Origin: Hygrophila difformis
Taxonomy: Eukaryota > Streptophyta > Magnoliopsida > Lamiales > Acanthaceae
DNA length: 64,000 bases
Reading direction: 5' to 3'
NCBI GenBank assembly: GCA_030278955.1
Contig: JAOANR010000003.1
Location: 60,443,628 to 60,507,627 of the forward strand
A program made the position numbers and the translations under genes. The notes under the pieces were generated by a model. The model saw only the letters and a program-made list of their open reading frames with translations. It was not told the origin of the DNA and searched no databases. Below are positions 45,253 to 54,910 of this stretch, piece by piece (the stretch's first letter is position 1; the number at the start of each line of letters is the position of its first letter).

Positions 45253-45370
45253 GGGAAATTAAAGAAAAACCCACCAAAATTTTCAAAGTTTAAGATAGGT
45301 ACCCAATTGAATTTTTCTTTAAGATAGGTACCCAATAGTTTTATTTCATTTAAGAATGGTACCTAATAAC
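45253..45370. repeat. left flank of the provirus: repeated TTTAAGATAGGTACCCAA modules
   Basis: Three successive modules of TTTAAGA(T/A)(A/T)GGTACC occur, preceded by GGGAAATTAAAGAAAAACCC. The right flank (56055-56125) carries related modules in the opposite direction. They look like the inverted ends of an element. Confidence 0.45.
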
Positions 45371-45438
45371 CAAAACTATAAAATGAGTTTAACACTTCTC
45401 TAAAAAAGTGCCCAAAAAACACACCCCCTCTAAAAATT

Positions 45439-45450
45439 TGGTATCAGAGC
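45439..45450 (+). promoter_or_regulatory. tRNA-Met primer-binding site of the pararetrovirus
   Basis: TGGTATCAGAGC is complementary to the 3' end of plant initiator tRNA-Met, as in caulimovirids. It lies 23 bp before the first ORF of the unit and marks the point conventionally used as position 1 of these circular genomes. Confidence 0.85.
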
Positions 45451-45472
45451 ATAAGTTGCGATTTTAGGGCTT

Positions 45473-45727
45473 ATGGCTAATGACGGATTAAAAGATAATC
45501 AAAACACGATTAAATTAAATGAAAATATTAAATATGAAAAATTCTTAATAATTGACATAGAAAAGAAAAAATTATTCAAAAACCAAACTAAAGATTGTAA
45601 GATCTGTAAACAAAATAAAATAAAAATTAAAAAAGTAAAACTCAAGAAAAATAAAACCTTTGGAAATTATTGCAAACTAATCATAAGGTTAGAAGCTTTA
45701 AGACAACACTTAAAAACTCATGAATAA
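45473..45727 (+). CDS. viral small ORF 1, 84 aa
   Basis: First ORF after the primer site. Lys-rich (about 30 percent) with a CKICKQ (CxxC) motif near residue 43. No family recognised. It overlaps the next ORF by 8 bp (ATGAATAA), so re-initiation or coupling is likely. Confidence 0.55.
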   Translation: MANDGLKDNQNTIKLNENIKYEKFLIIDIEKKKLFKNQTKDCKICKQNKIKIKKVKLKKNKTFGNYCKLIIRLEALRQHLKTHE

Positions 45728-46121
45728 AATATTAACAAACAAAAACATGGATATACAAAGAAGTCTTCAATCAATTGAAGCAAAACTGGATAAGTTAGAA
45801 TTATTAGAAAAACAAAATAATACAAATCTTAAAGTTATATTAGAAAACCAAACGTACTTATCAACCCAATATGATAAATCATCCAGTGGAATGAAAAACT
45901 TATCTAAAACCATAACAACACTTCAATATGAAAGTTCCAAACTAGTTAATGATGTCCCAAATCCAAGAAAAATCATTAACCATAGTGAGGAATTAAAACA
46001 ACTACAAGATAAAGTTGAAAAACTTGATAAAGAAATAAAGGAAATTAAAAACATTGTTGAAAACAATATTGAGAATGTAAATGAAATGTGTAACAAAATC
46101 ATAAAAATCATTAAAGGATAA
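45720..46121 (+). CDS. viral small ORF 2, 133 aa, coiled coil
   Basis: Heptad-like patterns through most of its length (LQSIEAKLDKLELLEKQN; LKQLQDKVEKLDKEIKEI). No cysteine motif. It may correspond by position to the aphid-factor/virion-associated ORFs of caulimoviruses, but this is inference. It ends TAA, sharing one base with the next ATG (TAATG). Confidence 0.6.
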   Translation: MNKILTNKNMDIQRSLQSIEAKLDKLELLEKQNNTNLKVILENQTYLSTQYDKSSSGMKNLSKTITTLQYESSKLVNDVPNPRKIINHSEELKQLQDKVEKLDKEIKEIKNIVENNIENVNEMCNKIIKIIKG

Positions 46122-46600
46122 TGGAAACAGCCTTGAAAGAAGTTAAAGAAACAATAGAAAACTTTAAACAAGAAATTAATAATAAATTTAAAGAATTAAA
46201 CAAAGAATTAGTAGAAGTAAAACTAAATGTTAATAATCTTCATAAGAAGATTGGCGAAATAACAGATCATAATAGAACAAATAATACAAATATTAGTCTA
46301 ATTGACAAGAAAATAAAAGAGCTTGTAACAACTGAAATACTAAAGAAAAAAATTGATGATGTACATGTTCAAATGGAAAACATGAAAAAATATCAAGACC
46401 CTGCATTAAGAATAGCCATTGAAAGCATAGATGAAAAACTTGAAAGAATACAAGCTGTTAGAATACCTGAAGATAATACAATAAAACAACTGGCTGAACA
46501 AATTGCAAAATTACCTGCAGAAGCTAGAAGGAAAACTAAACCACAAGAGAAACTAAATTTTTGGGTTGTAAAACCAGACGAAAAATATTTGCAAAAATGA
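46121..46600 (+). CDS. viral ORF 3, 159 aa, coiled-coil virion-associated-like protein
   Basis: An N-terminal coiled coil (about 1-70) and a second helical part to about 130, then a basic/Pro C-terminus (PAEARRKTKPQEK). This layout, helical N-terminus with a basic nucleic-acid-binding tail, is that of caulimovirid virion-associated proteins. It overlaps the movement protein ORF by ATGA. Confidence 0.55.
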   Translation: METALKEVKETIENFKQEINNKFKELNKELVEVKLNVNNLHKKIGEITDHNRTNNTNISLIDKKIKELVTTEILKKKIDDVHVQMENMKKYQDPALRIAIESIDEKLERIQAVRIPEDNTIKQLAEQIAKLPAEARRKTKPQEKLNFWVVKPDEKYLQK

Positions 46601-47562
46601 GTAGGAGATCATTTTCTCTTACTAATGAATCCAAAAACAGTCTAGTAGAAAGAAGTAATTCTCAAAGAATTGAAAGCTCAAACTTTGAAAAAACCTTAAT
46701 AGATAGAATGTTTAAAGAAAAAACCAAACTTGAAGAAGGGCCAACAATAATTGAAGAAATAATTGACCCTGATATTGAATTTGAAAACTTCAAGAAAAGA
46801 ACATTAATCCAATTGGAACCAAGATTATTGTATGACCAAAGATTCCTTAATTGGAACACAGGTTATTACAAATATCATTATACGGAACCAATAAGCTGTT
46901 TAAAAAATGACAAAAAATTAATAAAATTAATAAGCAATAATGAAGCAATTAGGCTTCAAAGACAAGGACAAAAATACATGCACATGGGATTAATCTCCAT
47001 AGGAGTAAAAGGTTTAACTAGAAAAAACTTAGGAACTAAAGTCCTAATGACTGTTCTAGATACAAGGTGGACTAATCCAACCCAAGCTATCATAGGGTTA
47101 ATGGAAATTGATATGAACCCTAATGTGGGAGTATGTTATTTGGCACCAGATTATATGATACAAATAACAGATTTTATGAAGCATATCCAAATAGGAATTC
47201 AGACTGTAGGATATGAAGAAATGGAAACTGGTCACAACCTAATGATATGTGTAGGCTTCTTAGGAAGAATAACAAACAATGGTCAAACCAGACATAAAAC
47301 AAAAATTGAAACTGTGGTAAGTATCATAGGAAGTGAAGGAGTAAAAATGATAGGACCAACTGAAATATCATCAGAAGAAAATGCTGGGAAAAATTGGGAT
47401 CTATCAAAATTCTTTGAAAAACCAAATGTTAAAAACTTAACTCCAAAAAATGTAAATTACTTCATAAACTCCAGAGGAGAAACGTCAGTAAGATTTAATG
47501 ATTATGAAACTGCAAAAAGACCAATAGATTTTACAGAAGAAGAAGGTCAGGAAAATGAATAG
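46597..47562 (+). CDS. viral movement protein (30K superfamily)
   Basis: The ATG at 46597 overlaps the previous stop (ATGA) and is preferred over an upstream non-ATG extension. 321 aa. The central region (KYMHMGLISIGVKGLTRKN, then VLMTVLDTRW with the conserved Asp) is the beta-rich 30K core that forms tubules through plasmodesmata. Length matches caulimovirid movement proteins. It ends in an 8-bp overlap (ATGAATAG) with the coat ORF. The frame is intact. Confidence 0.8.
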   Translation: MSRRSFSLTNESKNSLVERSNSQRIESSNFEKTLIDRMFKEKTKLEEGPTIIEEIIDPDIEFENFKKRTLIQLEPRLLYDQRFLNWNTGYYKYHYTEPISCLKNDKKLIKLISNNEAIRLQRQGQKYMHMGLISIGVKGLTRKNLGTKVLMTVLDTRWTNPTQAIIGLMEIDMNPNVGVCYLAPDYMIQITDFMKHIQIGIQTVGYEEMETGHNLMICVGFLGRITNNGQTRHKTKIETVVSIIGSEGVKMIGPTEISSEENAGKNWDLSKFFEKPNVKNLTPKNVNYFINSRGETSVRFNDYETAKRPIDFTEEEGQENE

Positions 47563-48997
47563 ACAAATGAAAAGGTTTATCGTAGAAAAACCAGTAACAG
47601 ATAACTATGTAAAATATGAAGGAAAACATATATTCCACCCTAGTGAAGAAGAAGTGGAAAGAATTGCTAAAGACATTCAACATATTTGTTTAAAAACAAG
47701 AAAATTTGAAAACTTTAAGAAAGGAAAAATTCTAAATAAAAGAGAGTACCATGACAGGTATGAAAGAGTTTTCTCACAACATGTGCATTCTGCATTAACT
47801 AAAAAATTCAAAAACAAAGGAATATTACCTCACAATTGTCAAGATTGTAAAATTGATCTTGATAGAAGATATTCTGATAAGTTAAAACATATGATCCATT
47901 TAATAGAATGTTCAAAACATAGTGGATATTTTGAAGATTGGATAGAAAATTATGAAGAAATGATAAGAGAAATATCAAAACTAAATGAACAAAAACAAGA
48001 ATTAAAGGATAAAATGAAAAGAAAAAATAAAGAATGGAAGAATAATTTAGAAGATATTATTGAGAAAGAAGTACAGAAAAGATTACAAAAAATACAAATA
48101 AAAGAAGAACAACAAGCAGATATAGAAGCTCACTTGTTCCTAAAGGAAAACTCATCAGAAGTAGGACAAAGTTCTGATAATACATTAATGGAACAATATA
48201 TGGGAGACCATATCTCTTTACATTCCGAGAAAACAAATAAAACAGCTAAAGAATTCATGAACAAAGATATTGTCATGAAAAATACAGGAGACAATATAAC
48301 AAGAGTCCCTGGAACTCCCTTTGCCCCATACCAAAGAGGGACTGAGTGGAGACCTGGAACTAATTATACTGGAAACAATTCTAGACACTCAATCACACAT
48401 GTTCATCCAGAATATCCTTATGGAAAGATACAACCTGGGATGATAACAAAACCTAGAGGAATTAGGCAACCCTTAGAAAGAGGATATTATCATAACCCAG
48501 CAATATTAGAAGTAACAAATGTAAGCCCTCAAGAATGGGGCTCAGTAATTGCAAAATGGAAAAACATAGTTGTAGCCGATTACATCAAAAACAAAAATGA
48601 CTATAATGATACAGCTGAATCAATGTATGGATATCTTGAAACCTATTTAGGAGAATTCGCACAGTCAATGTGGGAAGTATTTAAAAGAGACTATCCAATG
48701 GATTATCAAGACTTAATAGAAAGAGGACCAAATCCTTATAACTTTGTAAATAAAATATCAAGCCTAATAACGGGTGAAGATGGTAATTTAGGACATATAA
48801 CAACACAAATGGATGCCTTAATCCATCTAGACCAAATGCACCTAGATGACTTATATGGAACAGTAGACTTCTTAAATGAATATGTCTACTATACAGGCCT
48901 AACAGGAGGTGCTTTTAACCAAGAGTTAGGTGAAAAATTATTTATGAAAATACCAAGACCAATTGGTCAAGAAATTCAAGATACACTATTGGAATAA
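47555..48997 (+). CDS. viral coat protein, N-terminal and core part, frame broken before the zinc knuckle
   Basis: 480 aa: a Lys/Glu-rich N-terminal half with a long coiled coil (about 140-190) and a CxxC...C/H cluster near residues 95-125, then the capsid core (YGYLETYLGEFAQSMWEVF region and GAFNQELGEKLFMKIPRPIG). The frame stops at 48995-48997. The rest of a normal caulimovirid coat protein, including the CCHC knuckle, continues in the +1 frame. Either a mutation in this copy or a frameshift signal explains the break; I favour mutation. Confidence 0.7.
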   Translation: MNRQMKRFIVEKPVTDNYVKYEGKHIFHPSEEEVERIAKDIQHICLKTRKFENFKKGKILNKREYHDRYERVFSQHVHSALTKKFKNKGILPHNCQDCKIDLDRRYSDKLKHMIHLIECSKHSGYFEDWIENYEEMIREISKLNEQKQELKDKMKRKNKEWKNNLEDIIEKEVQKRLQKIQIKEEQQADIEAHLFLKENSSEVGQSSDNTLMEQYMGDHISLHSEKTNKTAKEFMNKDIVMKNTGDNITRVPGTPFAPYQRGTEWRPGTNYTGNNSRHSITHVHPEYPYGKIQPGMITKPRGIRQPLERGYYHNPAILEVTNVSPQEWGSVIAKWKNIVVADYIKNKNDYNDTAESMYGYLETYLGEFAQSMWEVFKRDYPMDYQDLIERGPNPYNFVNKISSLITGEDGNLGHITTQMDALIHLDQMHLDDLYGTVDFLNEYVYYTGLTGGAFNQELGEKLFMKIPRPIGQEIQDTLLE

Positions 48998-50612
48998 AAT
49001 GGTTGAAAAGAATCCTCAACAATACACTATTAGTATGAGGGCTGTTCATGTGGTAAAAATATTAAAAGATAAGTGTACAAATATAATTGCACAAAAACAA
49101 CTTAAGAAAACTGATTATTCATTCTGTAAAAGGATATACACTCCTCAACGATATGGTAGACCGGAACCATTAAGGAAAAAACCCAAATTCATAACAAGAA
49201 AGAAGTATTTCATAAAACAATCAAATAGCAGAAAACCTTTCTTGAAACAAAAACATCATGTCAGAAAATATAATCCTAGCAGAAATTATACAAAGAAACT
49301 TGCTTGTTTCACATGTGGTGATGAAAGCCATTTGGCAACAGCATGTCCTAAAAGAAAAAACCAACATTCTAGAGAGGCAATTCTTACAGAATGTATACAA
49401 CAAGATATATTAGATGTGGACTCAGATGTTTCTGAGACTGAAACAATATATAGTATAGTAACGGTAGAGGAAAATGTTATAGAAGAACAAGAGGATAATG
49501 ATCCCTATGAATTGATAAATATGCTTGCAAATGAAAACTCGTATAATGGTATCACATATAAAGAATATATGATGCCATATGAAACTGAGTATATGATGAG
49601 AGAAATTAATGAATGCGAAAACCATAATTGGCTTTTCAGGGTAGGCACTGATTCTACACCTTGTATAAAATGCTCTTATTATCCATCAAGGAAACTTAGA
49701 GCTAAATGTACAATATGTCACGTAGAAATATGCCAAATATGCTTGTTAAAGTATTATAAAATTAAATTCCCCGAAGAAATGCCAATAACAAAAATTGATG
49801 ATAATTATACATTCATCACAAAAAGAATAGATATAATTGAAAGAAAGCTTTTTGATTTACAAGGTATCATGAATCTTACAGAATTAAAAAATAGAATTGA
49901 AAACATAGAAGAAATCTTAGAAGAATATAATATGTTAAGTTCTGAAAATACGGGAAATAAAGGAAAAGAAGTTCCTGAAGAAGAATCTAATAATGAACAA
50001 AATCCTAGTACGGAGTACATGTTAGCACAAAACCCTGAGTACATACCCGTGTGCCACGATCCTTCATCATTAACTACACTAAGGGTACCAATAATCTTTA
50101 AATTAAGAGAATTGGTATTTCGTACTAATGCAATAATCGATACAGGATGTACTAGAATAATAATAAATGAGAAACTTATCCCAGAACATCTACAGAAAAA
50201 CTTAACAAAACCCATTAAATCAGAATTAATGGATGGAAGAATATCATATACAACAAAACAACCTATTTCAGGTGGACAGATATTCTTTGAAACCAATTGT
50301 GGAATATCAGAACCCTATGGAGTTCCTGATAATTCATATATAAAAGACTTAGTAATAAATGCAGATGTAATCTTAGGATTACAATTCTTCTTACAAAATA
50401 ATGGAGGATTATTTATTACAAAAGATTATATCCAAATTGTTGAAAAAGCAACTTTGGCAATGTTTGCACCTAGTATTAGTAATGCGGGAACCAAGCTTTT
50501 AACAACATCAGAGTTGCGAGAGAAGCGTGGTGGAGCCCCTACTAATACAAAAACAAAAAATAAAAAACTTTTAAAAAAAATAAAGATATTGAAAATTGTA
50601 AATGTAAAATAA
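48963..50612 (+). CDS. viral coat C-terminus (zinc knuckle), second zinc motif and aspartic protease
   Basis: Open in frame from 48963; the first ATG is at 48999. The CCHC knuckle CFTCGDESHLATAC is at 49305-49346 after a Lys/Arg-rich stretch. A second cluster with CIKC, CTIC and CQIC follows at about 49660-49745. A retropepsin with IDTGCT (catalytic Asp at about 50139) and a later VILGLQFF lies near 50080-50440. Coat and protease share one frame here, unlike caulimoviruses where protease starts the Pol ORF. The frame ends at 50610-50612 after the slippery-type heptamer. Confidence 0.7.
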   Translation: MVKKFKIHYWNKMVEKNPQQYTISMRAVHVVKILKDKCTNIIAQKQLKKTDYSFCKRIYTPQRYGRPEPLRKKPKFITRKKYFIKQSNSRKPFLKQKHHVRKYNPSRNYTKKLACFTCGDESHLATACPKRKNQHSREAILTECIQQDILDVDSDVSETETIYSIVTVEENVIEEQEDNDPYELINMLANENSYNGITYKEYMMPYETEYMMREINECENHNWLFRVGTDSTPCIKCSYYPSRKLRAKCTICHVEICQICLLKYYKIKFPEEMPITKIDDNYTFITKRIDIIERKLFDLQGIMNLTELKNRIENIEEILEEYNMLSSENTGNKGKEVPEEESNNEQNPSTEYMLAQNPEYIPVCHDPSSLTTLRVPIIFKLRELVFRTNAIIDTGCTRIIINEKLIPEHLQKNLTKPIKSELMDGRISYTTKQPISGGQIFFETNCGISEPYGVPDNSYIKDLVINADVILGLQFFLQNNGGLFITKDYIQIVEKATLAMFAPSISNAGTKLLTTSELREKRGGAPTNTKTKNKKLLKKIKILKIVNVK

Positions 50613-52288
50613 AAGGAGCATGTAAACAAACTTGTAAAGAAAACATACAAATTACAGAGTTTGAAGAAGAATATATTCCTGAAACTCCAAAACTGAAAGA
50701 ATTAATAAGTATAACTAGATTTAAGCCTGAAGAAACCATAACAAAATGGATTGAGAGGTTAGAAAAATCCCAAATTATTGGAGATAACATCCAGAAATAT
50801 TGGGAAAAAGATGGAACAATATGCAAGCTTGAAATAATAAATCCAGAATTGAGAATCTCAACTGCAGAAATAAATCCTACAAATCTGGATATAGCAGATT
50901 TCAAAATGCATATTGATGAATTAAAAGCTTTAAAAGTAATTAGAGAATCAAACTCCAGACATAGGTCTGCAGCTTTTATTGTAAGAAAACATTCTGAAAT
51001 TGTAAGAGGAAAATCAAGAATGGTCATTAATTATAAAAGACTTAATGACAATACAAAAGATTTTGCTTACAATATACCAGATAAAACAGTCTTAATAAAT
51101 AGGATTCAAGACTCAAAAGTATATAGCAAATTTGACTGTAAGTCAGGATTCTCGCAAGTAAAAATGCATCCCGAGTCAGTTGAATGGACTGCATTTACAT
51201 GTCCAGAAGGTTTATTTGAATGGTTAGTAATGCCATTTGGACTAAAAAATGCACCAGCTATATTTCAACAAAAAATGGACAAAATTTTTAAACCATACCA
51301 AAAATTTGTTTTGGTATACATTGATAATATTCTAGTATTTTCAAAAAATAGTACTGAACATATGAGTCATCTTGATACAGTGTTTAGGCTATTTGAAAAA
51401 CATGGAATAATCATCTCAAAGAAAAAGATGGAAATTAATAAAACTAAAATAGCATTCCTTGGGGCAGAAATTGGAAAAGGAAAAATAAAACTCCAAGATC
51501 ATATTGCTAAAAAGGCTATTGAATTTCCTGATAAAATGGAAGATACAAAACTATTACAACAATTTTTGGGATTGGTTAATTATGCTAGACCATACATTAA
51601 AAACTTATCCTCATTAACAGGATCATTATATAACAAACTGGGAAAAAACGGTCAAAGATATTTTAACCAAGAAGATATAAAAAATGTACAAAAAATTAAA
51701 GAAGCATTAAAAACACTTCCAGAATTGGTTCTGCCAGAAGATAGTGATTATCTTATTGTGCAAACTGATGGATCACATGAAGGATGGGGAGCTATCCTTT
51801 TGCGAAAAAAGGATGTCTACTCACCTAAAAGTAAAGAAGAAATTTGCCAATATGCATCAGGAAAATATAGAGAGAAGGGAAACCTTTCCTCAATTGATGC
51901 AGAACTGTTGGCAATAAAATACGCACTTGATAAATTTGAACTGTTTTTAACAGAAAAACCAGGATTCACAGTAAGAACTGATTGTGAAGCCATAGTAAAA
52001 TTTCATAGCCAACTCCAAGAAAAAAGATCAATGTCTAGGAGAAGGTGGTTGAATTTTACAGATGTTATTAGTCAGAAAGGCTACAAAATAAAATTCGAAC
52101 ATATTAAAGGAGAAGATAACAAAATTGCTGATATACTATCTAGAATTCTGATTAAAGAAAGGGAAAAACCATTATATGACACTGAATTTAAAAACGAATC
52201 AATTGATAATTATGATGAAAATGACGAGGAAAAATATAAATTAAAATGGGATCAATTTTACAGGGAGGACTGGAATATTGAGAATTGA
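50564..52288 (+). CDS. viral reverse transcriptase - RNase H
   Basis: Open in the -1 frame from 50564, with no ATG near its start. RT motifs: INYKRLND, SKFDCKSGFSQVKM, WLVMPFGLKNAP and VYIDNILVFS. The catalytic YxDD reads YIDN (51317-51328), the second Asp replaced by Asn, so the polymerase is probably inactive. RNase H follows: QTDGSHEGWG, SSIDAELLA, RTDCEAI and DNKIADILSR supply the acidic catalytic residues. No integrase follows. Stop at 52286-52288. Confidence 0.85.
   Translation, partial: KTFKKNKDIENCKCKIKGACKQTCKENIQITEFEEEYIPETPKLKELISITRFKPEETITKWIERLEKSQIIGDNIQKYWEKDGTICKLEIINPELRISTAEINPTNLDIADFKMHIDELKALKVIRESNSRHRSAAFIVRKHSEIVRGKSRMVINYKRLNDNTKDFAYNIPDKTVLINRIQDSKVYSKFDCKSGFSQVKMHPESVEWTAFTCPEGLFEWLVMPFGLKNAPAIFQQKMDKIFKPYQKFVLVYIDNILVFSKNSTEHMSHLDTVFRLFEKHGIIISKKKMEINKTKIAFLGAEIGKGKIKLQDHIAKKAIEFPDKMEDTKLLQQFLGLVNYARPYIKNLSSLTGSLYNKLGKNGQRYFNQEDIKNVQKIKEALKTLPELVLPEDSDYLIVQTDGSHEGWGAILLRKKDVYSPKSKEEICQYASGKYREKGNLSSIDAELLAIKYALDKFELFLTEKPGFTVRTDCEAIVKFHSQLQEKRSMSRRRWLNFTDVISQKGYKIKFEHIKGEDNKIADILSRILIKEREKPLYDTEFKNESIDNYDENDEEKYKLKWDQFYREDWNIEN
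50570..50576 (+). promoter_or_regulatory. candidate -1 ribosomal frameshift heptamer TTTAAAA
   Basis: In the protease frame this reads T TTA AAA, matching X XXY YYZ, and is followed by more A residues. The RT frame is the -1 frame and is open from about 50564, so a -1 slip here would join protease to RT. The 0-frame stop comes 12 codons later. No downstream pseudoknot was tested. The A8 run (50573-50580) is also a likely place for an indel. Confidence 0.4.
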
Positions 52289-52305
52289 ATAATATTGTTA
52301 CAGGA

Positions 52306-53751
52306 ATGGCAGAAAACTCCCAGAAAAACTCTTTGAAAATCAGCAATGAAAATGGAGTAAAAACCACAGGGATGGTGAAAACCCCAGAGGGATATTACAC
52401 AATCCCTTCTAAAACCAGCATCCCAGAAGGGAAGAAAAAAGATAAACTCCCAGAAAAAGGAGTGAAAATCTGCTTTGGCAAAAGAGCAGAAACTGGCAAT
52501 AATGTAGAGTTAATCTTATTTGATAACATGAAGTACAGGCCTATCACAGGGTTGAACTACACAGAGGAACAGATATGCCTTTGTGACAACATCTGGAGAG
52601 CATCATTTGACAAAAACAACAGCATGTATATTGTTACTTGTCTCTCTGCTTTAAGCATGTATTTCCAGAAATTTAATAACATAAAACCATTTTTATATTA
52701 TGTAATCTATGAAGGTTATAAAAAAGGAATTTATGATAAAAATGATATTTTACCTCTTAATGAAGATAATGAAAAACCTCTTCATAAAGGATTTTATGAC
52801 ATAGTGTCTGCAATTCAATTTGCAAAAACCACAATGGGCCCAGATTTCTTTGTAAGCCCAAGTTTGAAAAACATTGTTGATGGTTTGAGGCCAAAAACCC
52901 AAAATCCCACAGGCCCAGTCCAATATTCAATTGGACATTCTTCTAAAACCCACATTGTGTTTTGTGACCATTGTGAAAAAATGGCCAAGGAAGTCTGTAA
53001 ATATGAAGCCCAAAAGGCCGAATGGTTACAAAATTTTGAAAACCAAAAAATGAAAACCCTTGAAGCAGAGGCCCAGATTGAAACCCTCACCAAGAAACTT
53101 GAAATCCTTCAAAACCAAAATGAGAAATTGACCTCAAAAATTGTGTCCCTCACACTGAAAACACCAAAGCCAGAAGAAAAACCAGTCTATGGTCCAGAAC
53201 CCAAACCCACCAGTTCTATGACTGCAGTAGAATTGGCAAAAGCCTGGATGCAGCAAAACCAGGAAAATTCAACTCCTGAGGTCTTTAAGGATCAAAAGTT
53301 TGAATCTAGTCCGTCTCAAACGGCAGACGGTAAAGACGAGTCAAGTCCGTTGATAGCTGATGCTTTGCTAAAAAGCATAAGTTCAGATGATTTTGAACCA
53401 AACCAGGGAAGTTCTAACCCTGAGGTCTTTGAGGACCAAAATGTTGAACTAAGCCCATCTAGTCCGGTAGATGGTAAAAGCACATTAATTCCGGTTATGG
53501 CTGGTAGTTTGCCAAAAACTATGAGTCCAGTACAGACTGGAAAATTTGAAAACCTCAGTGAAGAAGAAATTCTTCATAAGCTTGAAATGGAACTAAAGCC
53601 TACTTTTGCTGAAGCAATGGCAACCAGAAAAAGTGGAAGGTTTAGTGCACTGGTGGCACTAAGAAAAAATGAAGCAAAATTCCAGGCCAATAAAATTATA
53701 AAAAATCAGAAAAAAGAAAGTGGCGGCCCCTACAATGATGAAGAATACTAA
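52306..53751 (+). CDS. viral transactivator/viroplasmin-like protein
   Basis: The ATG at 52306 lies 18 bp after the RT stop. 481 aa. The N-terminal third is Lys/Gly-rich; a middle globular part holds YTEEQICLCDNIWRASFD and GFYDIVSAIQFAKT; a CDHCEKMAKEVC motif leads to a coiled coil (about 230-285); and the tail has two repeats of PEVF(K/E)DQ(K/N) followed by SPS-type stretches. Position between RT and the promoter matches ORF VI of caulimoviruses, which lets ribosomes re-initiate on the polycistronic RNA. The match is by position and general layout. Confidence 0.55.
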   Translation: MAENSQKNSLKISNENGVKTTGMVKTPEGYYTIPSKTSIPEGKKKDKLPEKGVKICFGKRAETGNNVELILFDNMKYRPITGLNYTEEQICLCDNIWRASFDKNNSMYIVTCLSALSMYFQKFNNIKPFLYYVIYEGYKKGIYDKNDILPLNEDNEKPLHKGFYDIVSAIQFAKTTMGPDFFVSPSLKNIVDGLRPKTQNPTGPVQYSIGHSSKTHIVFCDHCEKMAKEVCKYEAQKAEWLQNFENQKMKTLEAEAQIETLTKKLEILQNQNEKLTSKIVSLTLKTPKPEEKPVYGPEPKPTSSMTAVELAKAWMQQNQENSTPEVFKDQKFESSPSQTADGKDESSPLIADALLKSISSDDFEPNQGSSNPEVFEDQNVELSPSSPVDGKSTLIPVMAGSLPKTMSPVQTGKFENLSEEEILHKLEMELKPTFAEAMATRKSGRFSALVALRKNEAKFQANKIIKNQKKESGGPYNDEEY

Positions 53752-54097
53752 TGGAGCCACGAAGAAATGAGCTGGAATTCACAATAAATACCAGCATGTG
53801 AAGGAAAAAATCCGGAAAAGAAAAAGTCAAGAAGAAAACAAAAATGCTAGTGGAGCCAAAAGCACCACTAACCATGTAAAAGCAGGAATCCAAGGCGGAA
53901 AAGGTCAAAAAATCCGATAAGAGCCATGTGACTCTTGAAAACCGCGTTAATGGGCACTAGGCCCCTCTTTACTACATTATTATATTGTTGTATTATTGTA
54001 CTAGTTGTTTGATTTTTCATCCGAACTTTATCGGATAACTTTGCCACTTGGCACGTTTTTATTGGTTGTTGTGGATTACTTAGATGACATTCCCATC
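53752..54097 (+). promoter_or_regulatory. viral promoter region
   Basis: A non-coding stretch between ORF VI-like and the TATA box. It includes a purine-rich part (53755-53900) and then TTATCGGATAA, CCACTTGGCACG and ATTGGTTG near 54025-54066. No specific enhancer element is proved. Confidence 0.5.
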
Positions 54098-54105
54098 TAT
54101 AAATA
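54098..54105 (+). promoter_or_regulatory. TATA box of the viral full-length transcript
   Basis: CTATAAATAGAGGG. Transcription would begin near 54125-54135, followed by a CT-rich stretch (54140-54160), as in other caulimovirid promoters. Confidence 0.75.
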
Positions 54106-54240
54106 GAGGGATGGTCTTCACTTGTAAAACACACACTCACTTTGCTCTCTCTCTCTCTTAAGGTTTTTGAGACTGCACTCTTGCTACTCTCGAAAGCTCT
54201 TTCTCTTTCTAGTTCTCTTGTATTCCCAACCCTTTTCAGT

Positions 54241-54246
54241 AATAAA
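54241..54246 (+). terminator. poly(A) signal of the viral RNA
   Basis: AATAAA lies about 110 bp after the expected transcription start. In caulimovirids the signal lies just downstream of the start so that the circular template gives a terminally redundant RNA; the placement here fits. Confidence 0.65.
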
Positions 54247-54910
54247 ATTTCAGTTTGTAAAGAAAGACCCGGTGTGGATTGCTTCCTCTTTTCTTTACCT
54301 TCTGAAATACAGGGGCCCGTCTGAACGGGAAAGCCTCTCCTCTCTCAAGGTATGGGTTAGTTTATGATTTATGTTATGGTATAATTGTTCTATGTATGGA
54401 TGATAATGTTATAAACATAAACATGTAACCTTTTAAAACTTAATTGATGAGATATGCCATTAGGGGAGTAAGATAAAAATTTAAAGGGCTTTATGCCATA
54501 AAAGCTGTAAGAAAGACTCGTTAGGGGAACCACAATTCAGGGATGTTTGTTGAACATAATGATGTTTTTGTTACTGTTGTCCCTTTTGATTTGCCCCTTA
54601 GACCCCCTGCTTACATTTCAGATCTAGGTCTGGATAATGCTAATTTGAATTTGAAACCCGAAACAGGCCCAGAAAAATATCTCATCAGTGACAGTAATAA
54701 GAGGATTGCGGACTTAATGTTTATGACAATATTTCCATAACAAAGGACAATCGGACCCATAACACATAATCAGAAATTTAACATGACCAAGAGAATAATA
54801 GGAGATGGCAAGTACCTAGTAAGACATCACGACATATAAGTTTTTCGCGCACAAAAACCAGTGTTTTTAAAACTTTTATCTGAAATAACTAATATCTTTT
54901 ATCAAAACAA
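54247..54910 (+). other. viral leader, upstream part
   Basis: Several short frames (one at 54543-54740, 65 codons) and a possible splice donor AAG|GTATGG at about 54348. No acceptor was fixed. Confidence 0.4.
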
